A stretch of 7,711 nucleotides of DNA, taken from positions 1-7,711 of the forward strand of contig JAWODV010000102.1 in NCBI GenBank assembly GCA_046483075.1. The letters are read 5' to 3'. Position numbers and translations under genes: made by a program. Of the stretch, positions 7,001 to 7,711 are shown in pieces. The DNA is from JASMTM01 sp046483075. GTDB taxonomy: Bacteria; Thermotogota; Thermotogae; Petrotogales; Kosmotogaceae. Numbering within the stretch: position 1 is the stretch's first letter; each line of letters opens with the position of its first letter. The notes under the pieces were generated by a model that was given only the letters and a program-made list of their open reading frames with translations, made no database searches and was not told the origin of the DNA.

Positions 7001-7255
7001 TCCCTCATCATCATATCCGGGATTATATGTATACAAAGACCCATCTACATTACCTACACCTGAAATCTTATAAAAACTCAACGTGTCACCGTCGGGGTCA
7101 TTCGCATAATTATTAAGACTGAAGCTTAAAGTTCCTCCTTCATCAACTGTTTTATCTGGAATACTAATGGTAGGGGGATTGTTTATCGGTATACAGCTTG
7201 CAAGAAAAACAATAAGTACAGAAAGAAAGATAATAAACATAGTTCTTTTTCTCAT
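4049..7255 (-). CDS. Lipoprotein subtilisin-like serine protease (S8) with N-terminal cadherin-like and four Fn3-like domains
   Basis: This 1068-residue protein would be anchored outside the cytoplasm by lipobox L18-A19-S20-C21. Domains in order: cadherin/Ig-like (27-113); four Fn3-like repeats (114-211, 212-310, 311-408, 409-507); linker (508-541); I9-like propeptide (about 542-622, starting YIKGEYIVGL and ending RNIERNYVYEA); and the S8 catalytic domain (about 638-940). The triad is D671 (VLDTGV), H713 (HGTHVAGT) and S886 (HGTSMAAPHVAG), with oxyanion N808 (AAAGND), so it should be an active protease. An acidic loop at 856-864 (DQDDDGNVD) looks Ca-binding. The C-terminal beta domain (945-1037) carries an EF-hand-like loop, DFDNDGNIGAGD (989-1000), and a charged Lys/Glu tail ends the protein. 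The start chosen is ATG 7255. A GTG at 7264, three codons upstream, overlaps the GGAG ribosome site (7264-7267), whereas the ATG sits eight bases from it. Usual S8 proteases carry the propeptide directly after the signal; here about 500 residues intervene. Natural substrate unknown. Confidence 0.93.
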   Translation of the reverse strand: MRKRTMFIIFLSVLIVFLASCIPINNPPTISIPDKTVDEGGTLSFSLNNYANDPDGDTLSFYKISGVGNVDGSLYTYNPGYDDEGIHYVTIQVSDGIADAQSTFKITVNDVNRDPNAPSLPDPSNNENNVSVDVLLSWWCTDPDGDSLVYDVYFGKTTSPGIKSTNQSSIYYDPGTLDPDTTYYWKVKAKDGNGGETMGPLWSFTTEGDNNPPNQPSNPSPANDLTDVSVNTNLSWICSDPDGDSLTYDVYLGKTTNPSVVKYTHGSNNYDPVGSLDPDTTYYWKIKAKDGKGGETTGPLWSFKTEAGNSPPNAPSNPSPSNGSVDQSINTNLSWTCSDPDGDDLTYDIYFGTSSNPPAIYYGKATANYDPGTLDYDETYYWKIVAWDEHGASTEGQVWHFATEADNYPPETPSSPSPANGSTDVSVNTSISWNCSDPDGDSLVYDVYFGDSSSPPLASSNQSSKNYDPPGSLEEGTTYYWKIKAKDGNGGETTGPVWYFTTEGAYGEIYGNVQPYDGYVTSSNEILDYDFGNFSEDDTEEYIKGEYIVGLNRNYELNNAMTAIKEDERYGMTYSVKDTLETADKSFAYMLVESELTLNELKNKLKNHSWFRNIERNYVYEAMDVYEPEVIPEIYPNDTYFDNQWHYETINLPAAWSQTTGSINVVVAVLDTGVRFDHPDLNGVFWDTGYDFVDNDTDPTDPGTDSEPNALSHGTHVAGTIAALSNNSVGVAGVNWGGSGSTKILPIRIMGPNGGSAFIVAQGIIYAVEHGAKVINMSIGSTSPSSAVEDACLYGYDNDVILVAAAGNDNSGLRYPAKYSETYAVGAVRYDWQRSYYSNYGPKLDFVAPGGDMRYDQDDDGNVDGVLSTSWSLNTGNGYFYMHGTSMAAPHVAGVVALMISNGITGVEEIRDILQSTARDLGDPGFDNYYGYGLIDAYSAVTYADGWEPLIVYNTDTMWNVDSVSVVNTDGSYNLQVNLASSYVFVWQDFDNDGNIGAGDLYGYYGYSGGDPDDDSPSTVSVTAGGQTEANFEFGVYIDETYKPAFKDFDKVIEKKDAVIKEHYEKIK
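5735..6916 (-). repeat. Four tandem Fn3-like repeat units encoded in the protease gene
   Basis: The units lie at 6623-6916, 6326-6622, 6032-6325 and 5735-6031 (98, 99, 98 and 99 codons). Each begins P-x-x-P-S, has one tryptophan-cysteine motif of the form SW-x-C-(S/T)-DPDGD, then YD(V/I)Y(F/L)G, NYDP or YYDP, TYYWK, and ends W-x-F-x-TE. The third unit is the most divergent (KIVAWDEHGASTEG in place of KIKAKDGNGGETTG). Conserved protein stretches are encoded with many silent differences, so the units are old duplications kept by selection, not a recent expansion. Such units usually act as rigid spacers or as sugar- or protein-binding modules at the cell surface. Confidence 0.88.
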
Positions 7256-7263
7256 TTCTATCA

Positions 7264-7267
7264 CTCC
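7264..7267 (-). promoter_or_regulatory. Ribosome binding site that decides the protease start
   Basis: GGAG on the minus strand lies eight bases before the ATG at 7255. The upstream in-frame GTG (7262-7264) shares a base with this site and so cannot be its start. The shorter form also begins with the positively charged MRKR of a normal lipoprotein signal. Confidence 0.75.
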
Positions 7268-7599
7268 AAAAACTAGTATTTTATTTCTTTTTCAATAAAC
7301 ATCTGAACGTCTGAGACATCAAGTTTTCTGACAACTAAATTATAATGATTACTACTAATTTTAACACGCTGATAACCGATTAAATAACAAACAAAGTCAG
7401 TGGTTACAACATAATAAGAAACTATGCCATTTTCTTTATATAAGACACGATTTTATGCATTAACACTTTCTTTAATTGTCTTCTTACAACAAACAATTAG
7501 TTTAAACAGATGAATCTTCTCTCCTTCTTATACAAGAGTAAAATAAAAAAATAGTATTATAGTTAATAGAAAGAAATATTAATAATCGGAGGGATGGAC
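7265..7599. other. 335-bp AT-rich divergent intergenic region
   Basis: This stretch separates the protease gene from the exported-protein gene at 7600. It holds the protease ribosome site and promoter candidate at its left end and a GGAGGG ribosome site (7588-7593) at its right end. A TATTAT at 7555-7560 could be the -10 of the rightward gene, but no good -35 is paired with it. A 7-bp inverted repeat, TAATTGT (7473-7479) and ACAATTA (7493-7499), lies in the middle without a T-run. Two very short open frames (7424-7513 and 7510-7554) lack ribosome sites. I see no tRNA, riboswitch or convincing ncRNA. Confidence 0.6.
7339..7367 (-). promoter_or_regulatory. Candidate promoter of the protease gene
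   Basis: On the minus strand a perfect TATAAT (7339-7344) follows GTGTTA (7362-7367, only 3/6 to consensus) at a 17-base spacing. Initiation near 7332 would give a leader of roughly 77 bases that includes the GGAG site. The weak -35 and high AT content keep this tentative. Confidence 0.35.
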
Positions 7600-7711
7600 A
7601 TGAAGATATGTCTTTCTTTAATAATAATTATTAGTTCAATTGCCATTTTTGCATTATCTCCGGTAACAGTTGAAGTAACAGATTATGCAACATTTTTGTA
7701 TTTCGAAGAAT
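7600..7711 (+). CDS. Exported protein of unknown function, N-terminal fragment (3' end beyond window)
   Basis: There are 37 codons plus one base, open to the window edge. Residues 1-18 form a signal peptide: MKICLSLI start, hydrophobic 5-17 rich in isoleucine, probable cut after A18. The mature part begins LSPVTVEVTDYATFLYFEE. No lipobox is visible; the only cysteine, C4, is too early. The ATG at 7600 is preferred over an in-frame ATG at 7594 because GGAGGG (7588-7593) directly abuts the latter and is six bases from the former. I do not recognise the family from this fragment. It is divergent from the protease gene across a long spacer, so co-regulation is possible but not shown. Confidence 0.75.
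   Translation, partial: MKICLSLIIIISSIAIFALSPVTVEVTDYATFLYFEE

Noticed and set aside
7262..7264. GTG as the start of the protease (three codons longer)
   Set aside because: It overlaps the GGAG ribosome site. The ATG at 7255 has correct spacing and gives a normal lipoprotein signal.

Overview
The window is AT-rich bacterial DNA with six genes, two of them cut by the window edges. Two complete lipoprotein signals (LSSC and LASC lipoboxes, each followed by V/I-P), AGGAGG-type ribosome sites, heavy use of AGA/ATA/GGA codons and the gene mix fit an AT-rich Thermotogota-type bacterium (Kosmotoga/Petrotoga-like). That placement is inferred from style and recall and is not proven by any marker gene here. 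No RNA gene, IS element, CRISPR array, phage gene or origin is visible.

Layout, left to right: (1) minus strand, 1-425, the N-terminal part of a lipoprotein with PQQ/BamB-like beta-propeller repeats, not closed within the window. (2) plus, 634-1914, a 12-TM-type permease of the ArsB/NhaD/P-protein (CitMHS) group. (3) minus, 1961-2671, an exported SYLF (Ysc84) lipid-binding domain protein. (4) plus, 2760-4028, an exported alpha/beta hydrolase of the PhoPQ-activated pathogenicity-related (PqaA) family. (5) minus, 4049-7255, a 1068-residue lipoprotein subtilase with a cadherin-like domain and four Fn3-like repeats placed in front of the I9-like propeptide and S8 catalytic domain. (6) plus, 7600-7711, the first 37 codons of an unrecognised exported protein.

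The genes alternate strand without exception (-,+,-,+,-,+), so no two form an operon. There are three divergent spacers (426-633, 2672-2759, 7256-7599) and two tight convergent junctions (46 and 20 bp). All six products are predicted to be in the membrane or outside the cytoplasm. The region therefore reads as a patch of individually transcribed envelope and secretion genes, not as a pathway. A shared function is not shown by the sequence.

I did not find a clearly new multi-gene system. The items most worth a second look are the inverted domain order of the subtilase, the altered second-half motifs of the permease, and the permease promoter, which predicts an almost leaderless mRNA and carries a 7-bp inverted repeat over its -35/spacer region.
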